DNA of 12,748 bases from JBOHHR01 sp050740975 (GTDB lineage: Bacteria > Pseudomonadota > Gammaproteobacteria > JBOHHR01), in contig JBOIEE010000314.1 in the NCBI GenBank assembly GCA_050740975.1, positions 1 to 12,748 of the forward strand. Reading direction: 5' to 3'. The notes under the pieces are model-generated. The model was given only the letters and a program-made list of their open reading frames with translations. It was not told where the DNA came from and did not search any database. A program made the translations under genes and the position numbers. How positions within the stretch are numbered: position 1 is the first letter of the stretch; every line of letters starts with the position of its first letter. This document shows positions 6,911 to 12,748 of this stretch, one piece after another.

Positions 6911-7411
6911 GTGCGCGCGCATCGAGGCCGACCAGCACTCGATCAAGCGGCACGCGGGGGATCGCGTAGAGCGCGTGGATCTCATGCTGGCGCGGCCCTT
7001 TTGTTGTTCTGTATCCTGCTTTATTTCCTCGCCTTCGCGCACGCGGGCGAGCCGGCCCATGCCGCGGCGGTCCAATCGTCCTCCGCCGAGTCAGAGGACA
7101 ACGATCTCCGGCAGCAGCTAACGGAACGCGCGGACAAGAGGCGTCCTCCTGTGCCCTGGAGCATCGAGGTCGCGGGGAACCCGCTTACAGTCAGCGGCGA
7201 GTACGAGCTTAGCCCCGATTATCTCCGGCGCCGCGTCCTTAGCCCCGCGGTGGATCAGCCCGATCGCTTCCTGTTGGAGCAGGGACTCGAGGCGGAGGCC
7301 TTCTACAGCTTGGGCCCTCCACTCTCCCTGTTCGCGCAACTTCGGGTGACGATGGAGGAAGATCTGCTTTCGGACACCTTCGAGAAGATCTCCCTTGGAA
7401 ACCGTGCATGA
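6911..7411 (+). pseudogene. 5' fragment of an alginate-export-type outer-membrane protein gene
   Basis: The GTG at 6911 opens a 166-residue frame. It has a signal peptide (hydrophobic core about residues 28-44, AFAHA), a polar linker, then WSIEVAGNPLTVSGEYEL (83-100), RFLLEQGLEAEAFYSLGPPLSLFAQ (119-143) and MEEDLLSDTFEK. These match my recollection of the N-terminal strands of AlgE-like alginate export family proteins, which normally run to 450-550 residues as an outer-membrane barrel. Here the match stops near base 7387 and the frame ends after SLGNRA at 7411. The barrel is therefore missing and the product cannot work as a porin. It sits 22 bp behind the LuxR-type gene. The downstream DNA belongs to a different gene on the opposite strand. 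Assembly error is an alternative to true truncation. Confidence 0.72.
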
Positions 7412-7586
7412 GCATGCTGCGGACGCGTTCAGCTTGTTCGCGGCGAGCCTTCTCGTGTTCGACCTTAACCTGGACTGCTGCTTCTTTCGCAAGACGCTCC
7501 TGATGGACGTGCCAGCCCTCCATAACCATCTGGGACGCGAGTGCCCCAAGAAACACGCCCAAAGCGATCTGCAGTATGAGTTTCAC
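7239..7586 (-). pseudogene. Small single-pass membrane protein gene with lost 3' end
   Basis: The frame starts at GTG 7586. Its first 60 or so residues look genuine: an N-terminal membrane helix or signal anchor (KLILQIALGVFLGALASQM), then a charged alpha-helical, probably coiled-coil stretch rich in Glu, Lys, Arg and Ala (HQERLAKEAAVQVKVEHEKA). From about 7400 down to the stop at 7239 the frame reads antisense through the alginate-export fragment, and its composition turns to Arg, Pro and Ser. The natural C-terminus is therefore probably lost at the same junction that truncates the plus-strand gene. No known family is assigned; small anchor-plus-coil proteins of this kind are common in proteobacteria. 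It could still be expressed as a chimeric 115-residue protein. Confidence 0.5.
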
Positions 7587-7684
7587 TTATAGCTCCATTA
7601 TTACACTATTGGAGAAGATACTGCCTTGCGCTTATGAGAAATCAGATTCGGCACAAAAGCGTGCGTAGGTTACTGCCAAAAAGA

Positions 7685-7714
7685 AAGGCCACGGCGTCTA
7701 GACGCCGTGGCCTT
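7685..7714 (-). terminator. Perfect 30-bp palindrome, terminator of the haem-binding protein gene
   Basis: The arms AAGGCCACGGCGTCT and AGACGCCGTGGCCTT are exact reverse complements. Read on the minus strand the hairpin is followed by TCTTTTTGG, giving a T-rich tail after the 7741 stop. It is a strong intrinsic terminator for the haem-binding protein gene. On the plus strand the tail is only CCTTAAC. Confidence 0.88.
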
Positions 7715-7740
7715 AACACAATCCAACACCTAAGCTCGTT

Positions 7741-8634
7741 CTACGGCACCTCCTGAACGACGGGAAGCGTGGGGCTGATCGCGTCTTCGCCCAGCCCGCA
7801 CTTGGGATGACCAAACCCTGTGAAGCTACTTAGATCGGCTTTATCGTCTTTGTCGCCGTTATCCCCGAGACCATCCATGTCATAGATGATGTTATCAGGA
7901 TGAGTGGCATCGGCGACGGCGGGGGGGGGCCCGGGGGGGAAGGCGGCGGCAGGCCCAACGGGAACAAAGTCCATGTTGAGGGCGTTGCGGACTCGCCAGG
8001 CGTAGTTATGGTCCTTGCACGAGGTATCGCCGCTGGACCCGAGGGCGCCGACCAGCTCACCGTCCAAGTTGTACAAGGCCAGACCGCCGCCAAACACATT
8101 GTGACCACCGACCTTCTCTCCGACCATGGGGTCGTTCGCAGTCCCCCACTTTTCGGCAGGGCCTTTATAGGCTTTGGCGGTGTCCACGGGGTTGGAGAAT
8201 TGTACGCCGAACAAGGTCCCGCCGCCTTGCGCAGAGGCGTAGAGATTGGCGGTGGAGAGGGCTAATCCGTCTAGAAAGTTGGGGTTGGCGCCTGGCGGCG
8301 TACTCAGCGAGTTGGCCGTGCTGGCCTTTTGGGCGGAGATCACCCGGCTGGCTGGCCATTGATCGTCACGGTCCGCTCCACTAAAGGCAATGGCGCAGAC
8401 GTATCCATCGCGGTTGACGATCGTGGTCCACATGTGCAGACCGAAACCCCCGTTCAAGGCGCCATCAGTGGCGCCAAGTGCACCGCCTGCAACTTCAGCA
8501 CTCAGTTGATCAAAAGTTGGCACCTTGCTGCAGTCGGCACTGTTGCCCGTGGCAAAAGCGGCACCCGGCGTCAGGCTCAATACCATAGCGCCCGCAGAAG
8601 ATGCGGCGAGAATTGTGTTTCTAATGAAACTCAT
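7741..8634 (-). CDS. Exported GlcG/HbpS-type haem-binding protein
   Basis: This is a 297-residue periplasmic or secreted protein. ATG 8634 is chosen because AAGGAGAT stands six bases upstream and a signal peptide follows at once (residues 1-28, ...LTPGAAFA). The core (about 38-225) has the GlcG/HbpS (PF03928) pattern: MWTTIVNRDGYVCAIAFSG, WPASRVISAQKASTAN, GLALSTANLYA, VGGHNVFGGGLALY and GELVGALGSSGDTSC. The family includes haem-binding and haem-stress sensing proteins; which ligand this one binds cannot be read here. After the core comes a proline-rich linker (FPPGPPPA) and an Asp-rich tail (DMDGLGDNGDKDDKAD) ending in a cysteine-containing segment, GHPKCG. A single-gene unit is likely, with a possible promoter at 8728-8754 and a strong terminator at 7685-7714. 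Confidence 0.88.
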   Translation of the reverse strand: MSFIRNTILAASSAGAMVLSLTPGAAFATGNSADCSKVPTFDQLSAEVAGGALGATDGALNGGFGLHMWTTIVNRDGYVCAIAFSGADRDDQWPASRVISAQKASTANSLSTPPGANPNFLDGLALSTANLYASAQGGGTLFGVQFSNPVDTAKAYKGPAEKWGTANDPMVGEKVGGHNVFGGGLALYNLDGELVGALGSSGDTSCKDHNYAWRVRNALNMDFVPVGPAAAFPPGPPPAVADATHPDNIIYDMDGLGDNGDKDDKADLSSFTGFGHPKCGLGEDAISPTLPVVQEVP

Positions 8635-8727
8635 GAGAATATCTCCTTTCGTTTTGTTAATTAGATCCACCCCCCCATGGACAAGCACCTCTAGCCTAAG
8701 CCATCCGGGCTTGTTGGGACGAATCAA

Positions 8728-8754
8728 AATATAACGACAGGGTGTGGTTGTAAA
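8728..8754 (-). promoter_or_regulatory. Possible sigma-70 promoter for the haem-binding protein gene
   Basis: On the minus strand TTTACA (8754-8749) and TATATT (8733-8728) are separated by 15 bp, slightly short of optimal. This would give a leader of roughly 85 bases before ATG 8634. The surrounding 8640-8830 is clearly more AT-rich than the genes. A second AT-rich patch with palindrome ATAACGTTAT (8781-8790) lies further upstream. Confidence 0.35.
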
Positions 8755-8902
8755 GATCCGCCCGAATAATGATGTCTTTCATAACGTTATCTATAATATT
8801 GGTATTTTTGATCCTGCACTTCCAGCCCCTCTCTTCAAGCTGAAGCTTGGTCAGGCTGTAAGATGCCCGACATCCCTAAGAATACAGCGCTACACCTACC
8901 TC

Positions 8903-9232
8903 CTAGCGGCCAGCAAAGACCGCCATACTGGCGGTGTCAGAACCGTTACTGCTGGTGACCGTTAGAAGATAGGTGGCCGCTTGGATCCCAGTGGGTAAAT
9001 CCACCACGATTTGCTTCGTTGCAAAGCGCTTGACGTCTACGGGCCGATCGCCCAGGCGAACGAGCGGTGACGCAGGACCAAAATTTTCGCCCGATATTAC
9101 AAGACAATTCTGAGCATCCTGGACCACGCTCAAAATCACTGGCTTAGGTGGCTTTGGCGTTAGTTGTGCGGCGTATGGGGATTGTCCAATCATCGCTAAC
9201 GCGAAAATAGTTGGGATGGTGAGTCTGTACAT
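8903..9232 (-). CDS. Small secreted IPT/TIG-domain protein
   Basis: This is a 109-residue protein. ATG 9232 is fixed by AAGGAGG (9244-9238) five bases upstream. Residues 1-22 form a signal peptide (MYRLTIPTIFALAMIGQSPYAA). The mature part (about 30-107) is a single immunoglobulin-like IPT/TIG fold: PVILSVVQDAQNCLVISG, ENFGPASPLVRLGDRPV, KQIVVDLPTGIQAATYLLTV and GSDTASMAVFAG. Relatives often carry this module at the front of longer cell-surface proteins; here the protein stops right after it. A single cysteine is present. It is likely a periplasmic or surface accessory or binding protein, exact role unknown. It lies upstream of the haem-binding gene on the same strand, but 268 bp separate the two, so separate transcription is probable. 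Confidence 0.8.
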   Translation of the reverse strand: MYRLTIPTIFALAMIGQSPYAAQLTPKPPKPVILSVVQDAQNCLVISGENFGPASPLVRLGDRPVDVKRFATKQIVVDLPTGIQAATYLLTVTSSNGSDTASMAVFAGR

Positions 9233-9294
9233 TTTTTCCTCCTTTGTTTATCTTCTGGCGGCAATCGCCCTGTGGGTCGGGCAGCGCATTTCAT

Positions 9295-9310
9295 ATAGCT
9301 ACATAGCTAT
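9295..9310. promoter_or_regulatory. Perfect dyad upstream of the TIG-protein gene (candidate operator)
   Basis: ATAGCTA-CA-TAGCTAT is a perfect 7+2+7 inverted repeat, and with TTTCAT/ATGAAA flanks the symmetry extends across 9289-9314 with a 2-nt bulge. It sits about 65 bp upstream of the TIG-protein start in the AT-rich gap after the GST-like gene. No T-run follows on the minus strand, so an operator is more likely than a terminator. Confidence 0.45.
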
Positions 9311-9366
9311 GAAACGGCCCTTCGCCAATAGCTTGCCAGATCGGTCGCTATACGTCTGTGAAATAT

Positions 9367-10116
9367 TCACATTTGTTCTGGAACCGCTTTACCATCGCCG
9401 CTCCGACCAAAGGTGGCATCCCGCATACGTTCGGAATAACGGAGCAAGTTGGCATGCCGCTTTGCTTCCTGTCTTACGGGGCCCTCAAAGGGCGGCTCCA
9501 GGATGTTCGCAACGGTGGCGAAGGTGCAGGCGTCGATGAGGGTAGGCGACTCCCCGTGCATAAAGGGCTTATCCGCGAGATACTCGGCGATAGCCCCTAT
9601 GTCCCGCAGCCCAAACCGGTAGATCTCCTCCGCCGTATGGCGACCCATGCCTTGGGCGTGCAGTTGGCGGCGCACCATGCGCCGGGCGATGAGGGGCAGG
9701 GTTTGGCGCAGCAACGGCGGCAACCGCCCGAAGAACAGTTCCCTCAGCGTAGGCCAGTTGCGCTCATCAACCCAGCGGTTGTATACCACGACCCAGTACA
9801 AGTGTTCCTCGATTAAGGCCTGAAACGCAACCGAGATCGCGCGCTGTTGAGTCGTTAACCGGGCGTCCAGATCGATGCCGTGTTTTGCTTGGAGATAGTC
9901 GATGATCAAGCTCGAATCGCCCATCCGCACCTCGCCCTCCTCGATGTACGGTCCTTTGCCCTTTGGCGCTTGACGGAGATTGGTGAAATCCACGATCTGG
10001 TAATCGAGCTTCGCCATGCGCAGAAAACACTCGAGCTTCATGCAGAACGGGCTGATATTGGGCAGTCCAAACGCCGTGGGGAATTGATAGAGCTTGATCA
10101 CGGTTTGCCCCTCCAT
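9367..10116 (-). CDS. Glutathione S-transferase family protein (FAXC/metaxin-like)
   Basis: This is a 249-residue cytoplasmic protein. The N-terminal thioredoxin-like domain (about 6-80) begins IKLYQFPTAFGLPNISPFCM with C25 in the active-site region, and includes GPYIEEG and MGDSSLIIDYLQ. The C-terminal all-helical domain (about 90-240) carries YRFGLRDIGAIAEYLADKPF, GESPTLIDACTFATVANIL and PPFEGPVR, the pattern of the FAXC/metaxin-like GST group rather than classical detoxifying GSTs. Glutathione conjugation is therefore not assured. The frame stays open upstream to 10317. The added 67 residues do not resemble the family, and ATG 10116 is eight residues before the first beta-strand, so it is preferred. 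The Shine-Dalgarno is weak. The neighbours suggest no shared pathway. Confidence 0.85.
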   Translation of the reverse strand: MEGQTVIKLYQFPTAFGLPNISPFCMKLECFLRMAKLDYQIVDFTNLRQAPKGKGPYIEEGEVRMGDSSLIIDYLQAKHGIDLDARLTTQQRAISVAFQALIEEHLYWVVVYNRWVDERNWPTLRELFFGRLPPLLRQTLPLIARRMVRRQLHAQGMGRHTAEEIYRFGLRDIGAIAEYLADKPFMHGESPTLIDACTFATVANILEPPFEGPVRQEAKRHANLLRYSERMRDATFGRSGDGKAVPEQM

Positions 10117-10442
10117 CTTTCGGGTAACGCTTGTTAGATCTTCCGAAGCCGCCGGCTCTAAGCGCCGGAAGATAAGCCATGCACCCGCGTGATCCAGCGA
10201 TTCGTCAAGCGCTGGGCTGAAGCTAAGGTGTTCATCCAGCGAGGGCTGGCGGCCAGCTCGTGGGTCCATACGTGGCTTCTGCCAAATCGACGACCTTGAA
10301 CACAACCCGATCGGCAAGATCCGCTATTGTTTCAATCGCCTTCCACAGGGCCAGCTGCGAAAGATCCGGGGCTTGCTTGCTGAGTCCCGTTTCACAGGTA
10401 GCATGAGTGAGCTAGGCAACTAAATGGGGCGAAAGATGCCGT
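10117..10442. other. 326-bp gap with no confirmed gene; possible coding remnant
   Basis: This lies between the GST-like start and the DUF411 stop. On the minus strand 10411-10235 is open for 59 codons in a frame different from the GST gene. It reads like an amphipathic helical protein (DLSQLALWKAIETIADLADR, then VVFKVVDLAEATYGPTSW). It has no ATG, GTG or TTG near its beginning, only late ones. It could be a decayed gene fragment or chance. No terminator for the DUF411 gene and no clear promoter for the GST gene were found. Confidence 0.3.
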
Positions 10443-10883
10443 TCAATGCCGCGCATAGACAGACGTCCGGTCCTCTTTGTCGATCAGCAACACCTCGTAG
10501 CGATCTTTGCGCGGGCCCTCCATACCGGGAGAGCCCATGGGCATGCCGGGAACCGCCAATCCCTTGGCTTCGGGCTCCTCTTGGAGCAGCCGTCGAATAT
10601 CCTCCGCCGGCACATGACCCTCGATGAGGTAGCCGTCAACGACGGCGGTGTGGCAGGAACCTAGCCCTAAAGGCAGTCCCAGTTTCTGCTTGTAGGGGTT
10701 GACATCAAGCACGTCACGGGCCTCGACAGTGAACCCGCTTGCCTCCATGTGCTTTACCCATTTCGTACAGCAGCCACAGCTAGGGCTCTTATAGACTGTT
10801 ACTTCTTGTGCCAGTGCCATGCCGGTCCATGCCCATGACATCGCGAGCCATACGCCCGCTTTACTTGCCCATGCTTTTTTCAT
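10443..10883 (-). CDS. Periplasmic DUF411 metal-binding protein
   Basis: This is a 146-residue exported protein. ATG 10883 is chosen because it begins directly with a signal peptide (MKKAWASKAGVWLAMSWAWT...GMALAQ), although the frame is open to 10970. The mature part follows the DUF411 (PF04214) pattern: VTVYKSPSCGCCTKWVKHM with C36, C38 and C39, then GLGSCHTAVVDGYLIEGHVP with C77, H78 and H90. The C-terminal tail adds VPGMPMGSPGMEG, with three spaced methionines, and a terminal histidine. Members are linked to copper resistance or copper handling and often sit beside copper efflux genes. Cys, His and Met ligands here fit copper binding, but no other copper gene is nearby. GAGGA eight bases upstream may be the ribosome site. 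The leader upstream is exceptionally structured (10916-11081). Confidence 0.9.
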   Translation of the reverse strand: MKKAWASKAGVWLAMSWAWTGMALAQEVTVYKSPSCGCCTKWVKHMEASGFTVEARDVLDVNPYKQKLGLPLGLGSCHTAVVDGYLIEGHVPAEDIRRLLQEEPEAKGLAVPGMPMGSPGMEGPRKDRYEVLLIDKEDRTSVYARH

Positions 10884-10932
10884 CTTACGGGTCCTCGTTT
10901 TCTGTAATGAGAAATTACCCTCAGTTGCTAAA

Positions 10933-11081
10933 GGGTACTTCGAAAATTCCATGCGTGGAATTTTTCGCATCGCAAAGCAATTGCGATTTTGCTTTGGTCC
11001 ATGCTTTCAAACAGGTAACTGTTTGAAACAAAGGCGGTATATCCCTATACGGCTGGGCACTTCGAAATAATCGAAGTGCCC
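10933..11081. repeat. Hairpin-rich element with inverted termini (MITE-like or structured leader)
   Basis: The ends GGGTACTTCGA (10933-10943) and TCGAAGTGCCC (11071-11081) are inverted repeats with one mismatch. CTAAA occurs at 10928-10932 and again at 11081-11085, like a short target duplication. Inside are consecutive perfect stems: 10943-10951/10956-10964 (9 bp), 10969-10975/10981-10987 (7 bp), 11005-11014/11019-11028 (10 bp), 11037-11041/11046-11050 (5 bp) and 11055-11065/11071-11081 (11 bp). Another stem, TACCCT/AGGGTA (10916-10921/10932-10937), overlaps the left end. There is no ORF and no clear T-run on the minus strand except after the leftmost stem. Confidence 0.55.
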
Positions 11082-11091
11082 TAAATACGCC

Positions 11092-12201
11092 TTATGTCGG
11101 TCTGGCCACGTGGTAGTGCTGTTGATAGATTTTGATGAAGGCGAACACGCTCGCGATCAATAGCGGGCCCACCAGCAAGCCGATAAATCCATAAGCCTGG
11201 AGCCCGCCCAAAATCCCGAGAAAAAGCAGCAAGGTCGGCAGCTTTGTTACCTCGCCGATCAACACCGGGCGCAGCACATTATCCACCAAACTGACCACGA
11301 GAGCCCCCCACAGAGCCAGTACAATGGCCGTACCAATCGTCCCCTTAAGCAGCAAAAAGATCGTGACCGGCAGCCACACCGAAGTCGCCCCGAGAAACGG
11401 GATCAAGGCCATGAAGGCGGTCGTGAACCCTAATAACACCGGAAACCCGATCCCCACGAAAGCGAATCCAGCCCCTGCCAGCAACCCTTGCACCAAGGCG
11501 GTGATGAAGATCCCGCGCACAACAGCGGACAAGGTTCGACCCAGACCTTGAACGATCTGTTCCTTGTTTTCCCGTTCCAGGGGTATGAGCTCAACGGTCC
11601 ACCAGACGATCCGTGTACCATCGCGAAAGAAGAAAAAAAGGGCCATAATTAACGCGACTACGTCGAACACGGTGAGCACGACATTTCGCACCATGCGCGC
11701 TCCGAATCCTGTGATCTCGTTTCCGAGCTGGCGTATGTTGTTAAGGGCGATTTCTTCCAGGTCCAACTGCCAGATGGCAAGAAACTCGTGGATCTCGGTC
11801 CACGCACCGGCTAAGAAGGGCGGGAGTTTGCTCCCCAAAGGCCCATCTTCCATACCGGCCTGAGTTCCCATCCACGCTTTAGCGGCGGGGAACACTTCCG
11901 CCGCCTCCTTAACCAGCAACCAAACCGCAAACAGCAAGGGCACGATGATCGTGACCAGGGCAAGCAGGGTGCTCAACAAGGCCGCTATGTTTCGACTTTC
12001 GATGAGGCGTGTAAGGCGCGCATATATGGGATAAAAAATCAACGTGAGCGTGATGGCACTCATTAGGGAGGTGAAAAAAGGAGCCAACAAACGCAGCAAC
12101 TGGTACAGAAGCAGTAGGAACACGCCGAAGAAAAACAACCGCGATAGGAGTTGCTTGCTTATCGCAACGGGCTTCTGGGGTGCTGTTGGGAACTCTGACA
12201 T
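11092..12201 (-). CDS. AI-2E family (PerM/YdiK-type) membrane transporter
   Basis: This is a 369-residue inner-membrane protein of the AI-2E transporter family (PF01594). It has an N-terminal pair of hydrophobic segments (about 22-60), a third at about 75-96 (LLALVTIIVPLLFAVWLLV), and an amphipathic periplasmic stretch (about 100-160). The conserved C-terminal membrane block includes VRGIFITALVQGLLAGAGF, GIGFPVLLGFTTAFMALIPF and DNVLRPVLIGEVTKLPTLLL. Family members export various small molecules or ions (autoinducer 2, Na+/H+ in some cases), so the substrate is not predictable here. ATG 12201 gives a normal family length; the open frame to 12330 would overlap uppP and adds unrelated sequence. 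It starts 46 bp after the uppP stop on the same strand, so the two are probably co-transcribed. The hairpin element begins 10 bp after its stop. Confidence 0.92.
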   Translation of the reverse strand: MSEFPTAPQKPVAISKQLLSRLFFFGVFLLLLYQLLRLLAPFFTSLMSAITLTLIFYPIYARLTRLIESRNIAALLSTLLALVTIIVPLLFAVWLLVKEAAEVFPAAKAWMGTQAGMEDGPLGSKLPPFLAGAWTEIHEFLAIWQLDLEEIALNNIRQLGNEITGFGARMVRNVVLTVFDVVALIMALFFFFRDGTRIVWWTVELIPLERENKEQIVQGLGRTLSAVVRGIFITALVQGLLAGAGFAFVGIGFPVLLGFTTAFMALIPFLGATSVWLPVTIFLLLKGTIGTAIVLALWGALVVSLVDNVLRPVLIGEVTKLPTLLLFLGILGGLQAYGFIGLLVGPLLIASVFAFIKIYQQHYHVARPT

Positions 12202-12247
12202 TGAATGCCGATAATGCGGAGAACATAAGCGCGCCTCTTTGGGACGC

Positions 12248-12748
12248 TCAGCGTGAAAAGTATAACAGCGTGAGCAAACCGAAGGCGATCCGATAATACC
12301 CGAACACCCGGAAACTATGGTTGGCGACAAAGTGTAGAAGGCCCTTCACGGCTAATAACGCACTGATGAAAGATGCCAGAAAACCGAACGCGAAAATCGC
12401 GATATCCTGTGAACCCAGCGTTTGCCAACCCTTAGCCAAGGCGTAGAGCGTTGCCGCCAGCATAGTGGGAATGGCGAGAAAGAATGAGAACTCCGTGGCG
12501 GCCTGTCTTGATAGGCCGAATACCAGTCCGCCGATGATGGTCGCCCCAGAGCGGGAAGTGCCGGGGATTAACGCTAAAGCCTGGATGCAACCGATCTTAA
12601 GCGCGTCCGTCCAGCGCAGGTCATCGACAGTACTAATCTTAGGCCGACGTTCTCGGCGCTCGATAAAGAGTATCACCAGTCCGCCCACGACCAGGGCGAT
12701 CGCCACCTTGGCCGGATGGAACAAGTGTGTCTTGATCGCCTCATGAAA
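12248..12748 (-). CDS. uppP: Undecaprenyl-diphosphatase UppP/BacA (3' part, gene runs off the window)
   Basis: The C-terminal 166 or so residues of an inner-membrane enzyme that dephosphorylates undecaprenyl diphosphate, recycling the lipid carrier for peptidoglycan and conferring bacitracin resistance. The signature ALALIPGTSRSGATI is present, followed by GLSRQAATEFSFFLAIPTML, both diagnostic of the family. Further hydrophobic helices and the ending LLTLLYFSR also fit. The frame continues without a stop to 12748 with FHEAIKTHLFHP, matching the middle of the protein, so TTG 12724 is not a real start. The N-terminal third, with the glutamate-rich motif, lies outside the window. It is followed by the AI-2E transporter gene after 46 bp. 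Confidence 0.95.
   Translation of the reverse strand, partial: FHEAIKTHLFHPAKVAIALVVGGLVILFIERRERRPKISTVDDLRWTDALKIGCIQALALIPGTSRSGATIIGGLVFGLSRQAATEFSFFLAIPTMLAATLYALAKGWQTLGSQDIAIFAFGFLASFISALLAVKGLLHFVANHSFRVFGYYRIAFGLLTLLYFSR

Noticed and set aside
8635..8727. Upstream start for the haem-binding protein
   Set aside because: The strong AAGGAGAT site and the signal peptide both point to ATG 8634; the extension would bury the signal peptide.
8781..8797. ATAACGTTAT palindrome followed by TATAAT on the plus strand
   Set aside because: No plus-strand gene follows and no -35 is visible; it is likely incidental in an AT-rich gap, though an operator for the minus-strand gene cannot be excluded.
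8836..8849. CAAGCT-GA-AGCTTG inverted repeat as terminator of the TIG-protein gene
   Set aside because: The stem is only 6 bp with a 2-nt loop and no T-run on the minus strand.
9358..9816. 152-codon plus-strand frame antisense to the GST-like gene
   Set aside because: The minus frame has clear GST-family sequence; the plus frame is Arg-, Pro- and Gln-rich and unlike any known protein.
10943..11081. CRISPR-like array
   Set aside because: The stems differ in sequence from one another, there are no identical repeats with regular spacers, and no cas genes are present.
12202..12330. Upstream start for the AI-2E transporter
   Set aside because: The extension overlaps the uppP 3' end and adds Cys- and Ser-rich sequence unrelated to the family; ATG 12201 gives a normal length.

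Overview
The window is about 12.7 kb of GC-rich chromosomal DNA from a Proteobacterium, most likely a gammaproteobacterium. This rests on protein families and gene style; no rRNA or tRNA is present to fix the taxonomy. One gene, a dihydropteroate synthase-like protein, belongs to a family often found where tetrahydromethanopterin-type C1 carriers are made. A methylotroph or related C1-oxidising bacterium is therefore a reasonable but unproven guess. There are no phage, CRISPR or plasmid genes.

Left part (1-4827, all on the minus strand). In transcription order this runs: DHPS-like protein (3412-4827), a membrane-bound PAS histidine kinase (1303-3039 by canonical start, probably longer), its overlapping FixJ/NarL-type response regulator (687-1313), and the nicotinamide-nucleotide amidase pncC (107-616). 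The kinase/regulator pair is bracketed by two imperfect 42-43 bp direct repeats (622-663 and 3383-3425). The kinase reading frame continues upstream of its first canonical start codon to a strong Shine-Dalgarno followed by ACG.

Middle part (5129-7586). A plus-strand run holds a secreted protein of unknown function split by a one-base frameshift (5129-6231), a membrane-anchored LuxR-type regulator (6355-6888) and the first third of an alginate-export-type outer-membrane protein (6911-7411). The last runs abruptly into the truncated 3' end of a small minus-strand membrane protein gene (start at 7586). Both genes lose their ends at about 7390-7410, which looks like a deletion or rearrangement junction.

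Right part (7741-12748, all minus). This holds a secreted GlcG/HbpS-type haem-binding protein with a perfect 30-bp palindromic terminator behind it, a small secreted IPT/TIG-domain protein, a FAXC/metaxin-like glutathione S-transferase homologue, and a periplasmic DUF411 metal-binding protein. It ends with an AI-2E family transporter and the 3' part of uppP (undecaprenyl-diphosphatase), which runs off the window. The 208-bp gap between the AI-2E gene and the DUF411 gene is nearly filled with consecutive perfect hairpins. It is bounded by inverted termini and flanking CTAAA copies, so it resembles a small non-autonomous mobile element or a highly structured leader.

I do not see a complete novel multi-gene system. 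The points most worth checking are the hairpin element at 10916-11085, the broken junction near 7400, the missing canonical start of the kinase, and the repeats around the two-component pair.
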